Source: Ctena decussata | Lineage: Eukaryota; Mollusca; Bivalvia; Lucinida; Lucinidae | DNA: 64,000 bases | Reading direction: 5' to 3' | Assembly (NCBI GenBank): GCA_963989385.1 | Contig: OZ022500.1 | Coordinates: 18,738,460 to 18,802,459, forward strand | In this document: positions 20,393 through 31,593 of the stretch, piece after piece | Layout: each line of letters opens with the position of its first letter | Numbering within the stretch: the first letter of the stretch is position 1 | Position numbers and translations under genes: made by a program | The notes under the pieces: model-generated | The model's database searches: none | Told to the model about the DNA's origin: nothing | What the model saw: the letters and a program-made list of their open reading frames with translations, nothing else

Positions 20393-21647
20393 ATCTATTT
20401 GATCCATGCCAATCCAAGGATCAAACTTGTAAGGGTCGTATTGTTGATTTTTGTTTATTTAAAAGATGAATTGCTATGAATCGTATCCAAAATGCTGTTG
20501 ATCTGATCAATGTAAAGGGCGAATGCATGACATTAATTTATGAATAAAAATCTTAATTTATTTATTGCCAAGCATTAACATGTCGCTCTTTCATAATGAT
20601 TAAACTGGTGTTTTATTTTGTTCATGGTTTATTGAAATATTTCTACATTTATCTGTAGTTTATAAAAGGGTTAAAGAAAACATTAAACAAACACGACTTT
20701 CATTTATTTCGATTACTTGTTGCACTGACGCAATTTGCTTGCGACCTATCTTTTGATATTATCTGAGGTTCTACGACATAGGCATAAGTTATATGACGTG
20801 TGGTTCTGGATGGTTAACGCTGTCTTCGCAAAAATTGCGAATTTAAAGCGTTTTAAATGGGTTTCCTAGGAAGCGATTTGATTTGCTGCTTGGAAAACGC
20901 GATAAACGCGTGTCAGAGAGTTTCTAAAACGAACAAGACGCGTACTGTTGACAAAAATGCTATCCTGACTGTAAAAATATAGTATCATTTCGTGGACGGA
21001 CGCCGACGGATAGCTGCTCCAGTCATACCACTGGGATAAATTCATTATGTAAAATCTTTTAAGGGTTATGCATTCAAGTCAAATACCGTTGTAAATGCAA
21101 AATTAATCTTTGTCAACGGGTTGTTCATCGTTGCCTACAATATCCATAGAACTAATTTGAATTTATTGACAGGTTTTTGTTGACCCATGTAAATGCGCTT
21201 GCTCTCAAGAGTTTAAATGATAATAAACTTGTTTTCATTACAAAATCATAACTTTAATGGAAAGGGAGACTTTGCTACTACATTGAATACGGATAGTTCG
21301 TATTCAAGGATCAATATGGAAACTAGATTAAATTCAGTTTCCGCGGTATTTAATGGGTAACATTGCCTTGGCATTGTCTTTAAGTAGCAAAAGCACTGCT
21401 CATATGTGAATTAAGGCCTACCAAAGTAAAATTCTTCAGTGCATTAAGGGTATACGTTTATCAACGAAATGAAAAATGCGTCCTTTTTAAAAAAAAAGAC
21501 ACCGTGATTGCAGACTTTCTAGGCATATCATACCTTTATGTGTTTCTGCTATCAGAACTTCTATCTTTATGGTGGTTACTAGCATACTCCTGCGTCACCT
21601 AAATGAGTGCTGTTACTATTAATAAAACTTAGTAAAATTTATCGTAA

Positions 21648-21654
<7 letters not shown>
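20393..21654. other. Downstream of gene 1, nothing recognised
   Basis: No exon or repeat family identified. ATGAATAAAAATC near 20540 could serve as a polyadenylation signal for gene 1 but there is no transcript evidence. Confidence 0.45.
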
Positions 21655-21696
<42 letters not shown>

Positions 21697-21971
21697 GAGA
21701 GAGAGGGGTTTTAAGGACCTTCAACTAAGGACATGCTACTTTTGACCTCCAAATGAGGACACTGCTTTCCAGGTATTTGTTTGTAAAAATTTAACATTCG
21801 AAGATGAAGGAAATAAATTCCCATGTATGTTTCTGTAATTGACTTCTTGGTCAACATAATAACTAACAACTTCAATAAATGCCTCCTAATGAGGATACCA
21901 CACACTCTTTCAGCTGAGGACACACCTTCAACCGGGGACACACGCACGCACAAAAGTGCCTCACATATAAA

Positions 21972-22011
<40 letters not shown>
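21655..22011. repeat. (GA)n and (CA)n microsatellites with degenerate GAGGACAC repeats between
   Basis: (AG)n at 21656-21706 and (CA)n at 21973-22011. Between them short degenerate units such as ACTAAGGACATGC, AATGAGGACACTGC, AATGAGGATACCAC and GCTGAGGACACACC recur, so the whole block is a decayed simple-repeat region. Frames through it give poly-dipeptides. Confidence 0.85.
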
Positions 22012-22013
<2 letters not shown>

Positions 22014-22369
22014 AAAAAAGTAGATAAATATTTAAAACCAAATACCTGGTTTGTAAAGAATGTAGTGTTTTTCGTAACGTTGGCACTCAGAAGAAAAAGA
22101 AAAATCAATGGGAACTCTCAGGTATCATTATTTCTCGGATTTGATATGCAGTGTTGGATATTCACACTTTTGTACAAGTCATGTATATAAGCAATCAAAT
22201 GCAGGCAACATTTTGATAGGCTGTTGCCTCGTTTCCAGGCGACAAAATAGACCTATTGTAGTGAGTCATACGAAACGGAAGTTATACAAGGAACTGGTCT
22301 AGGTAAGCTGTAGTTACTTATATCAAATATTTACTTCCAACTTAAAATTGTTGGTTGACATATAGGTTG

Positions 22370-22443
22370 AGATACGTTAAAATGACGTCATATTGGCGTC
22401 GATCCGACGTAATGAAGTCATTTTGACGTCATGTACCCGCTGG
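22370..22443. mobile_element. CRE-rich hairpin element, diverged copy 2
   Basis: GAGATACGTTAAAATGACGT on the left and ATTTTGACGTCATGTACCCG then CTGGG on the right, with GGCGTCGATCCGACG in the centre. The left terminus is degraded compared with 18789 and 25043. Confidence 0.6.
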
Positions 22444-22520
22444 GTAAAGTTCTCATATATCTTCAAAACAGACAGATCATCCAAACCCATGTCTTGCCTA
22501 GGAAAAGGCTATACATTGGT

Positions 22521-23571
22521 GGTTACTCTCAGAGAGTAGCTTTTCCCCCCTAGTAGCCCCCCCCCCCCCCCCCCCCCGGAAAAATGACTATAATTTTCCA
22601 TAGTAGAATTTCCCACCGGAAAAATGGCTATATAGTAGAATTTCCCCTCCGGAAATATGACTATATAGCCAATTTTCCCCGGGGAAAATCTGCTATACGT
22701 GTTTTCGCATAGCCGTTTTTCCCCTCTATAGTGGATTTTCCCCCTGGTAATATGATTGCAGGAAAACACGCTACATAGTGGAATTTGGTCCTTCTCTAAT
22801 AATAATAGTGAGGTTCATAACTGAAACTGAAATATGAGTGGCTGTCCGTAAAATATCGATGGATACATGTAACAGATGCTAGAACCGCATGCATGTGTCC
22901 ATCAGTCTGTCATATTTTTGTTTTGGGGAAAAACAGCCAGGCATTTTGCTTTTCCATGCTAGCCCACAAACGGATATAAGTGTACGTGGTTGTGTGCATA
23001 AACTTGTATAATTTTGTGTTTATACAAGCGTTAATCTGTGCGTGCGCGCAGCGGAGTGCCTGGACTAGTGTTCGCCTTTCATGGAAGAGTTGTGGGGTCG
23101 ACTCCCGTTGGGCACACGTCCGATTATAATTTTCAATGTTATAAACTCCCTACTAAATCAAACATGACTGGACGAAGCACCTGTTCGTACATCTTCCTGT
23201 AAGCTGTTCGGCGTACATGGGAAGTAATCATACTCTGCTCGTTCCTTAAATTAGTAATAATTGATTATTATAAAAATATGGTTGCTAAATTTGCATGAAT
23301 TGATCACGTTTATTACCTCCCTGGAATTACTGATACATTTCGTGTGCGATTAATTCCGTAAACTGTCTCTGTTCCATTCCGTTCCGTTTCGTTCTGTTCC
23401 GCAAAATACAAATAGCCATGCCAAATTCACCAATAGCCAATTTCCGGGTGGGGGAAAAAGGACTATGGGGGAAAAGTGGCTCTATGAGGTCCGGACAATC
23501 CACTATATAGCCGTCCTTCCTATAGACATTTTTCCGGGGGGAAAGGGGGAAAACCACTCTCTAACAGTTAC
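22521..23571. mobile_element. Element H: inverted ends with CCCC/GGAAAA repeats inside
   Basis: The left end GTTACTCTCAGAGAGTAGCT then TTTCCCCC and the right end (minus strand) GTAACTGTTAGAGAGTGGTT then TTCCCCC are alike. Inside both ends a degenerate unit of about 26 bp recurs: GGAAAAATGACTATA, GTAGAATTTCCC, GGAAATATGACTATATAG. A run of about 21 C lies at 22557-22577. The middle carries a tRNA-like stretch near 23040-23110 (B-box-like GGTCGACTCCC). Confidence 0.55.
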
Positions 23572-23995
23572 GACCCCACCTCGGTTACATAAGGTTAACG
23601 GTATCAAATGACCTAGGCCCAATTTCACCACGAGTTATTTATAGGTTAGCTTAAGTGCGATGGCGACCACGCTAATTTTACTTTTAAACCAGAGTTTAAA
23701 CCAATTTCATGTTCACTAAATCTCCAAGATTAAACAAATGCACAGTTTCTAATTTAGTTAATATGTACATAAGAGTATATATAAACGCTGAAAACACTGA
23801 GTTTTTTTGCTTATACGACCGACAATGGCAAAATAATACATTTCTCTAAAATAGAGAAAAAGTACATGTAGCAGAGAGCATATAACAAACAGACAGACAA
23901 AAGAACAACTAAAAAGAGTAAAGTGCCTAGAAAGCACTTAGTCTTAATTTCAACGTGGTGACTAAACGGACCAGAAAGACGGAAAAAATTGTGGT

Positions 23996-24254
23996 TTTGA
24001 CTTGTTGCTTAACGTCCACGGTAAACAGCTATGGTCATGTCGGTACGGTCAGTTAACCAAACCACACTATTCCTGGGCAGGCTTAGACCTCCTAAGCGGC
24101 TAACCAGTACTAAGTGCAATACTTTTGCCAGTAACTGACAACTGCCCTTCTTGAATCAGCGGAAGGAGAAACGAAAGTATATGGCCAGGCCGGGTATCGA
24201 ACCCAGGACCTCTGACTTATGAGTCAGGTGCCCTACCGATTGCGCGCGGCCCGG
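23996..24254 (-). mobile_element. tRNA-Met-derived SINE, copy 2
   Basis: Same family as 3221-3468 but with a complete head: on the minus strand GGCCGCGCGCAATCGGTAGG, then CTGACTCATAAGTCAG (anticodon CAT) and the B box GGGTTCGATACCC. The TTCCGCTGATTCAAGAAGGG body and a short AAGCAACAAG tail follow. It sits inside element I. Confidence 0.85.
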
Positions 24255-24648
24255 CCTAGCATCCGCATTCCCCATTTTACGGGTGAGAAACATTAAAATC
24301 TAATCGGAGCCACTGCATGACCTTGTTTTTTTTCAAATATTATGTCGATCTTCGCTCTGATATTTATTTGCCAGAGCCGATGGATCTGATTATGTAGTTT
24401 CCTACCCCTGCCTGTGTAAATCGAAATCTCTGTACCAAGATCCAGCCCTGTACTCTATAGAACATTCTGCACTTAGTTAAGATTTGAAAGACGTTAACCA
24501 CTCCCCGCGTTCCCTCGACCCCCCCCCCCCCCACACACACACCCCTCGAACCCCCGCACCAACATCCCCACTGACACCCTCCCTTTTCAGCCACTTAAAG
24601 CTCAATTTTGGACGTAAAATTCATATCGTAGTTTAACTTCGAAGATAA

Positions 24649-24732
24649 CCCAGAAGCAAATGACGTCGTAATGACGTTGTACTGCCAAGGAGCAGTCATA
24701 AGGACGTCATAACGACGTCATGTACCTGCAGA
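24649..24732. mobile_element. CRE-rich hairpin element, diverged copy 3
   Basis: Repeated TGACGTCGTAATGACGT on the left against GACGTCATAACGACGTCATG on the right. The termini CAGAAGCA and CCTGCAG are weakened relative to the CCCAGCAGG consensus. Confidence 0.6.
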
Positions 24733-25042
24733 GAAACGTTCGGTGACCTAGAATCTCGGCTTTAGAGCGAATAAAATCGTGCCTAAATCAATGCTTTTCA
24801 AGTCCACAATATTCTGTTTTTAACGACGCTCAAAATAATCTTTCATTTTTATTCACGATTAAAACAAATTTTTGCACTTGAAATTATTCCAGAGATTATC
24901 TATGAAAATAATTATCCAATGGCCTCATGGGCGACGTGAAATTGGGCCTTTGTGTTTAACAGTATGCCGTATCATAGTGATCAGCATCATTGACCTTTAA
25001 TTTTATTTTTGGCAGAGACATCTCTTTTCTGGAGTCATGTAA

Positions 25043-25150
25043 CCCAGCAGGCACATGACGTCTAAATGACGTCGAACTTACGTTGATGCGACGTCATTAC
25101 GTCGCATCAACGTCAGTACGATGTCATTTTAACGTTATGTGCCTGCTGGG
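25043..25150. mobile_element. CRE-rich hairpin element, best copy 4
   Basis: CCCAGCAGGCACATGACGTC at the left and ACGTTATGTGCCTGCTGGG at the right, with inner arms GTTGATGCGACGTCATTACG then TCGCATCAAC. The whole 108 bp folds and contains several ACGTCA half-sites. Confidence 0.85.
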
Positions 25151-26590
25151 AAAAAGGTACTATATGGCTTTTGCGAGAACGAAGACCCAGATAAGCCTGT
25201 TTATACCTGTGCGTTTTAATAGTCATGCATAAACAACAAATTGGACTTAATAATCTAGAAAGTGGGCAATATAACCCAAAGGTTTGCAAAGATACATAAA
25301 CTTAAATTGTAAGCATATGACATTCTGTTGCTTTTCTTCAGGCGCGAACAACCATAGAGATCAATATTTACTATTTACGATATAGCTTTTGTCCCATAAT
25401 CACTAATAATTAAACCATGCATTAATTCTATACCTGAATAACATACACGAGGGTCACTCAATAAGTACTGCAAATGATAAGAATTGCATATAAAATGACG
25501 TAATAGTACAATGTTTAAAACTGTTTTGAAATAAAAGAAATACGGAACATTTCATTTAATTAAATTTTCTAAATTGTTAGAAAAATAAATAAATAAATAA
25601 ATAAATAAAACTCTGAAAAAATCCTGATTGCTTTCATTAATATATATAAACTCCCCAGTTTAGTCTGCCGAAGCACACGATTTAGTCTTTCTCCTTTTTT
25701 CTGAGACACAACGCTCCGCCAAAATTAGATATAATGTAAGAATGACTTCACACTTTCGCTAAGGCAACAATAATGTCGTTTGAGTTTTAATTTGATAGTT
25801 ATTGCGATTCCATAGTAAATGTTATATATCAGCTACATGTAGCATTGCTTCAATTGCCTTTACATGTAGCCGTTCACAACAGACATGCGATAAGAAACAT
25901 ATACCTTTCACCGATTCTCGCAGCCGTTGATGCCACGCCATGGCAGTTATTTCTCAAATAAAGTTTAACATAATTCATGCAATGTGTGTATTGATTATAA
26001 ATTTAAAGAGTAACTACACTTCAGGAACTGACTGAATCAGATCCCAAACCCTATCCCCAACATCAAAGGGAAAGATTGACGAAGACATCCCAACAAACAA
26101 TAAATTACAAGTGATAAGCCGAGTCAGCAGCTCTTTCCCAAATAGATGGCAACTCAGCTATCTTTATTGAACTAAATAATTTAGACCAACAGACGGGTTA
26201 CAACGGACTAAGCAAATTATATAAAAAACATTTAACAATTATTTTTACCTATTTTCTATTTTTATGATAGAAGGATTAAACAGAGAACACAATAAATTAA
26301 ACAGCACCGAACATAAAACAAATGCAACCGCAACAAAAGTACCGCCTTGGGGCGGTCAGTAATAACTACTGAGGGGTTTAAACCGGTTTTACTGGGCCCA
26401 AACCTTCACCCTCACCCTCCGCTGCGGTGCACACATTTAGTTGGTAGTTCGGTCATAACATGTAACAAAAACAAATTATTTTCAATTAGCCAAGCAGCCA
26501 GTGGAGAAAGATGAAGTGGTCAAAGTACCCAAATCATAAGCCCGACTCGTACATCTTTAAACATTGATAATTCCTAAATATTTAGATATA
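25151..26590. other. Intergenic; possible mariner-like end and (AAAT)n tract
   Basis: ACGAGGGTCACTCAATAAGT at about 25448-25467 resembles mariner-type inverted ends, but no matching right end or transposase was found. (AAAT)n lies at 25581-25609. A GC-richer stretch at 26340-26440 (CGCCTTGGGGCGG) is unassigned. No gene is seen. Confidence 0.4.
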
Positions 26591-26596
26591 CTAGAC

Positions 26597-27660
26597 CTTG
26601 AGCTGACCATAGACCCCCCTCCCCCCCCCCCCCCCCCCCAGGGGGAATTTTGTACCCTATAATTTTCTGAAACTACATTATATAAGAAACAAAATGACAC
26701 ATGTTAGCCCTCTGTACGTTGGGCGTTAACGTATAACGTCAACGTCAATTATACTACCCAAATTTACATATTCACGTTATAATAGAAAATACGAATTATT
26801 ATACACATGCTAGTATTCGCCCTAAATAATGTTAGGTTTTGTCTGCTAGTACATAAATCGCTGTTTCAAGGTATTTGACATTGTCAAGGATAAGTTTACT
26901 AACCCGTATAACGTAGTTTACATTGTATTTGACGTTTTTCCCCCTTCAGTTTCTAAATTCATGTAATATAAGGAACAAATTGTAAGTATTGAAGTGTAGA
27001 GAAATGTTAATGTCATAAATATGACTGTTTCAATATTCTAGTATAAAAAACAAACAAACTGAAGTCTTACAAAACTCGTCAGCAGTCACAATTAATATGT
27101 AACGTATATAACCACAACAAAAATACGATAAAAACAACCAGAATCAGACTAAATCGCTGAATTGGTGGACTGAAGTTTATACGTGCTCCATCAATCTTCT
27201 TTGATTCATGCCCAACTTAGATAAGCTGGGCAGCAGTTAGCAGTGGATATATTAAATGGGGACAGAAACTATCTTATTTTTGAATAATTTAACCTACAAA
27301 ATGACTACAAAAGCTAAGAAAGCTAACATCAGCTGCATTATATTTTTCAATGTTATCTGTAATTTGTCTTAAGTAGACACTGTTGTATATGTAAATATGA
27401 AGAAACACCAATGTTGTGTGTCCTGAAACTATAAAAAAAAAACAATCGGATAGTGTATATTTGAAAAGCAATCTAACAGTAACGTTACGTTACATAATTG
27501 TAATATGTCGAGGATAAGATTTGTGAGTCATCTGTTATCAAAATTTTAGTTCCCGGGCGGCATGAATTATTCATTGTTGTAGTATTAGCTTACCACTGGA
27601 CTAGTACAACTAATGCTGCTATCGGCTATTGACTAAAGACTAAACTCACTGTTTAGAATA
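26597..27660 (+). mobile_element. Left part of a large AT-rich element (end with C run)
   Basis: The end (GACCATAGACCCCCC, a C run to 26639, GGGGGAATTTTGTACC, CATGTTAGCCCTCTG, GGGCGTTAA) matches the reverse complement of 36010-36150. Further in, CCACTGGACTAGTACAACTA and GACTAAAGACTAAAC (27592-27650) match the reverse complement of 32846-32890. The interior is AT-rich with TAACGT motifs (26729, 26911, 27099, 27480). No coding sequence was recognised. Confidence 0.45.
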
Positions 27661-27839
27661 GTGAACGGCTATATATATATATCCATTGAAGCGTCCAATG
27701 TGACTGTAGATTTCGACGTTGCCAAACCTGATAAAAATTTACATCCTTTGCGTCACATCAAATATAAATCATATTGAATCGGGAAAACTGATTTGTATAC
27801 TACAATGTAAACTTTAAATGATGGGGTATTCGCCCCGAG

Positions 27840-28020
27840 GTTCTTGAGCCGGATAACATTAAATTTTGACCCCGTGAAAACATGACCCCACGCGTCAATT
27901 CTCAATGTTGAAACTTGACCCAGGTCAATTTTCAACACTGAAAAATGCTCTATAGGTCGATATTCAACATTGAAAAGTGGCCAGTTGGGTCATATTTTCA
28001 ACAGGTTCAAATTTTAATAT
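27840..28020. repeat. Degenerate repeats of TCAATTTTCAACATTGAAAA type
   Basis: Units GTCAATTCTCAATGTTGAAA, GTCAATTTTCAACACTGAAA and TCGATATTCAACATTGAAAA recur about every 35 bp. Each is a short imperfect palindrome. Confidence 0.6.
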
Positions 28021-28030
28021 TACACCAGCA

Positions 28031-28217
28031 GCACACCGGGTAGGAGGCAATCGAAAACGCTCATGCAGTCGACAAACGCGGGTCAAAAACCATTAGAAAC
28101 AGCGTTTTCGATTGCAAATTGTCCCCAATTTGCAATCGAAAACGCTGTTTCTAACGGTTTTTGACCCGCGTTAATCGATTGTTAAGAGCGTTTTCGATTG
28201 CCGCCTACCCGGTGTGA
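28031..28217. mobile_element. MITE family C, copy 2
   Basis: Ends CACACCGGGTAGGAGGCAAT and GCCGCCTACCCGGTGTG. The arms (about 90 bp) meet near TTGCAAATTGTCCCCAATTT. They carry the same AATCGAAAACGC motifs as the copy at 3006-3213, and this copy is cleaner. Confidence 0.88.
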
Positions 28218-28439
28218 GCAGTGGCCCAAGATTTAGGTATATGGCTAAATTAAAACGAGGCCTACAGAGACGAGTGGAAGCCTGGACTTTTTGTAACAAT
28301 ACGAGACGCGTGGAAAGTTTGAACCTCAGTGTGAATTATGTTAGAACTTGTACTCAACATTTCCCCAATCCTCAACAATAAGTAAGAAAGGCTAAAGGTC
28401 ACCTGAAAAAAATATGTAGGTAAAAGAGTACACGTTGAT

Positions 28440-28690
28440 GTTTTTCCGCCATTTTTGGAAAGGGGAACAACAACAATGTTAGTGACTTCCTATTTGCTTT
28501 CCTGGAAGATAAATTCCATTAAAATGGCGTCTGCGCTTAAAGGAAAGAACTTTTCTACACGTGGAGGGGGGGGGGGGGGGGGGGGGGGGGCAAGTTATTC
28601 TGTTTAACACTTGACTCTCGTTGAAAAGGGAGGCAAAAAATGAAAATGGCAGAGTTATTTCCTTTGAAAGTATACCCATTCACCTTAGGG
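28440..28690 (+). mobile_element. Family G repeat with 25-base G run
   Basis: GACTTCCTATTTGCTTTCCT, GGAAAGAACTTTTCT, a pure run of 25 G (28566-28590), then GGGAGGCAAAAAATGAAAAT, TTTCCTTTGAAAG and TATACCCATTCA. This is the same order as the copies near 19930 and 47310. Confidence 0.65.
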
Positions 28691-29380
28691 TAAAACATTG
28701 ACTCTTATTTGTAAACGTAACTTCTATCACTCCAACTTCAAAACGTTCAAGTGTAACGTCACGACATGGCCGAGCCCAAAGCGATAACTGCTCTCTCTTT
28801 TGCTAGAGCTGTTGCCTGGATGACTTCAAAATGTGATAGATAGATTATGCGATGTACGAGTGCTTTCGACGTCAACATTAACTTTGCATTGCACGGCGGT
28901 CCTGAACATTGAGTGACAGTAAATAATGAAAACCTAAAATGTAACTGGCTTGATGCCAATACTTGAATCGGCATTTGGTTTGATGGTTTGTTGTTTGTTT
29001 TACTGAGTAATAATATTCGAGTTACGTCGAGCCGTCTCACAACGCGATAGTAGAAAGGAAAGATAGGGTTGAGACAAAGACGAGGCAGAGAAAATTATAA
29101 TCCCACAGGACACCCAACCCCTCCGCCCTCCCCAACTCTCCGCGCCGATCTGTTGCAAGCACTTTAGTCTTGAAGATGTAGTTTGTCCCTATTCGAAAGT
29201 CCATCACACCAAACAGTGGCAGTCTGATGAAAGTCATTACTTAGCCAGTTAGGAACCATTTTAAAATGAAAAACTTCCTACCCCTGGACAATTTTAAAAG
29301 GCAAATGGTCCCTTCATTTAAAAGTTGTCTTCTGCATTACTTAGACAAGACACGTGAATTTTATTTTATTTATCTAGGGT
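28691..29380. other. Intergenic, nothing recognised
   Basis: The minus-strand frames at 28759 and 29037 lack recognisable motifs. CGAGCCGTCTC followed by GAAAGGA at 29027-29062 resembles 32219-32257 (CGAGCCGTCTCCC, GAAAGGAGAAAGG), so an unclassified repeat may be present at both places. Confidence 0.35.
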
Positions 29381-29383
29381 TGG

Positions 29384-29575
29384 TCTAGAGTCGCAACTCG
29401 CTTTGTTTCCTTGAAACCTGTCAATACAGTCCAAACATATTTGTGATAGAATCTTGTATAGCATTTTTTCCTTGGGAGGGGGATTCATCTAGCGTCAGTC
29501 TAGAGTCGCAACTCGCTATGTTTCCTTGAAACTTGTCAATACAGTCCAAACATATTTGTGATAGAAACTTGTATA
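29384..29575 (+). repeat. Two direct repeats of about 75 bp, offset 115 bp
   Basis: TCTAGAGTCGCAACTCGCT starts at 29384 and again at 29499. Each is followed by GTTTCCTTGAAAC, GTCAATACAGTCCAAACATA and TTTGTGATAGAA. Confidence 0.85.
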
Positions 29576-29599
29576 ATATTCACGTATTGCGCATCTGAG

Positions 29600-30495
29600 C
29601 CTAAATGTTACATCGGAATGAGGTCCTGTTCATACATTCACGTTTCGTTCACACATGGACAGTCCCATTAACACGTAGAGGATCCGTTGAAAAATGCAAG
29701 CCCCGTTCCTATATGGACATCCCGTTCGCATATGTAGTTCCCTTTCGCAGGTACAGCCTTGCAGATGTCGTTCACTTGTGCAGGCCCCGTTCACATGTAG
29801 CGGTCCAATACACATGTGGAGGTCCGTTCACTTGTGGAAGATCCATTTACAGGTGGCGGTCCTGTTCGCAAATGCAGTTCCTGCTCACATATGGACGACC
29901 CGTTCACAAATGAAGGTTCCTTTCTCACATGCGGATCCCGTTAACACGTGGAGGTCCCGTTTACACTTTACAGGCGCAGAGCCCGTTCAACCATGGATTG
30001 TCCGTTCGCCTGTGGCGATCCCTTGCATACTTGGATAATCAGACTGCATGTCCCGTTTTACGTGCTGGATCTTTGAAAAATACAGGACCCGCGAAGGTCT
30101 CCATCTAGCGTGCAGCACCTTTTCACAGGTGGGTGTCCCGTTCATACATACATATGTACCTATCTCGTTCACACAACCCGTCCCGTTTATATGTGGGTAT
30201 CTCGTCCACACCTGGAGAAGCCATTCTAACAAGGAGAAATGTTCATACATGGAGGCCCTGTCAGACGTAGAATACATGTTCACACGTGCAGATCAAGTTT
30301 ACATCTTCTTGTTTGGTTCACCTATAACGGTTTCGTTCAGTCGTGGTGAATCCTTTCCGACCATGGAGGACCCGGTCACTGGAGGAGATTCAATTCACAT
30401 TACCTGTTTTATTTTTTTGTTGTTTTCGTTGTTTTCATTGATGAACCGCCCATTTACATGCCAAGGTCTCGTTCACACATGGAGGACCAGTTAAG
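29600..30495 (+). repeat. Decayed minisatellite with a unit of about 19-21 bp
   Basis: Units approximating GGTCCCGTTCACATGTGGA run through about 900 bp: CCCCGTTCACATGTAG, GGTCCGTTCACTTGTGG, GGTCCTGTTCGCAAATGC, GGATCCCGTTAACACGTGG, GGTCCCGTTTACAC and CTCGTTCACACATGGAG. I estimate some 40 units, all different. Several long open frames on both strands (up to 148 codons) are a by-product of this repeat and show no family features. Confidence 0.75.
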
Positions 30496-30584
30496 GCACG
30501 AAAGGCGTTACATGTGGAGATTCTAGAAATCACCTTTACCCTATGCAGAGAGTTTGGTACCCTCAGAATTTGACATGTGTCCTA

Positions 30585-31230
30585 CCGAGCCGTCTAGCGC
30601 AGTCGGCAGCACGTCGGTCTGCAGATCAAGCGGTCGCGAGTTCGATTCCAAAGCCCGGCCCCTGAACAGTCGTGAAGATTGGCCATGAAATATTTTCTAC
30701 GCTCAATCTCTCCCTTCCGCTGACTTAAGGGCAGTTGTGAGTTTGTTTGTTTTGTTGAGCATTTACGGCCAAGTAAACAGCTAAGGTCATGTCTAGGCGG
30801 TCAGTTAACCTACTCAAACTATTCCATGACACTGTTCCATGGTATGGCCCATGTTCCTTCTTTCGAATGTGTTCTCTGCTCTCGAAGAAGCTCTTTAAGA
30901 TTTTAATTAGATCTCCTAAACGTTTAACCAGTACTTAGTTCACATACTTTCGCCAGTAAATGACAACCGCCCTTCTTGAATCAGCAGAAGGGAATGAATG
31001 ACCGTAGAAAATATTTCATGATCAGTCTCCACGAGCGTTATGTGGCCTGTCTGGGAATCGATCTCAGGACCCCTTGACCTGCAGTCTGACGCGCTGCCGA
31101 CTGCGCTAGCGGGCTGCCAGCAAGGGTAGTTGTCTGTTACTGGCGGAAGTATGTGCACTCAGTATTGGTAACCAGGTTAACCGCTTAGTATGTCTAAGCC
31201 TGCCCAGACACAGTGTGACGGCAGATGAAC
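30585..31230. mobile_element. Cluster of tRNA-derived SINEs in opposite orientations
   Basis: Plus strand, 30590-30735: head with A-box-like CTAGCGCAGTCGGCAGCACG and B-box GAGTTCGATTCC, body TTCCGCTGACTTAAGGGCAG. Minus strand, about 30745-31115: complete SINE whose head (right end) reads GCTAGCGCAGTCGGCAGCGC then GAGATCGATTCCC; about 100 extra bases split its 3' part near 30820-30920. Plus strand, 31118-31230: a headless body (TCTGTTACTGGCGGAAGTAT). The layout suggests serial insertion. None is a functional tRNA, because acceptor stems are not maintained. Confidence 0.7.
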
Positions 31231-31593
31231 TGACAGGCTTGTGGTCCCTCATCCAGCCTCGTTGAGGCGATTCGGATGAGGGGTTTATTAGCAGATCTGA
31301 CAAAAATTGTCATCCATTGCCCACTCGCATCTAGAACTCTGCAACTTATTCTCCTAATGTCGTCATTCTATTCTATTCTGGAGCTTTCTTCGAAGTGTTT
31401 TACATGCAATTATGTTGCATTTGGACCTATACCTCGGATAGTGGTGCTGGTCTTGTAAGTCTATTGAGCGCTTTACACAAAGCATTGCTTAGCCGTTCGT
31501 ATGAGCGTTCTTGTCATAAATTTCGACGTTTCGCTCTTCTTCTATTCCAGATAATAATTTAAACCGAGGCCCCAATCAATCGATCGTACTCAG

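Larger units (their letters stand above)
23614..24950. mobile_element. Element I: GGCCCAATTTCAC inverted ends, hosting a SINE and a CRE hairpin
   Basis: Perfect 13-bp ends GGCCCAATTTCAC (23616-23628) and GTGAAATTGGGCC (24936-24948). The 1.3-kb interior has a SINE (23996-24254), a C run (24521-24532) and a CRE hairpin (24649-24732). With these removed, under 1 kb of element sequence is left, without an ORF. Confidence 0.55.

Noticed and set aside
25448..25467. Possible mariner transposon
   Set aside because: One mariner-like end only; no second end and no transposase in reach, so it is noted in the intergenic entry and not called.
30048..30494. 148-codon plus-strand frame
   Set aside because: It derives from a decayed 20-bp minisatellite that is open in several frames on both strands.
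30590..30665. Possible functional tRNA gene
   Set aside because: A and B boxes are present, but the acceptor stem does not pair and a SINE body follows; it is a SINE head. The same applies to 3440, 24190, 36290, 58640 and 61750.
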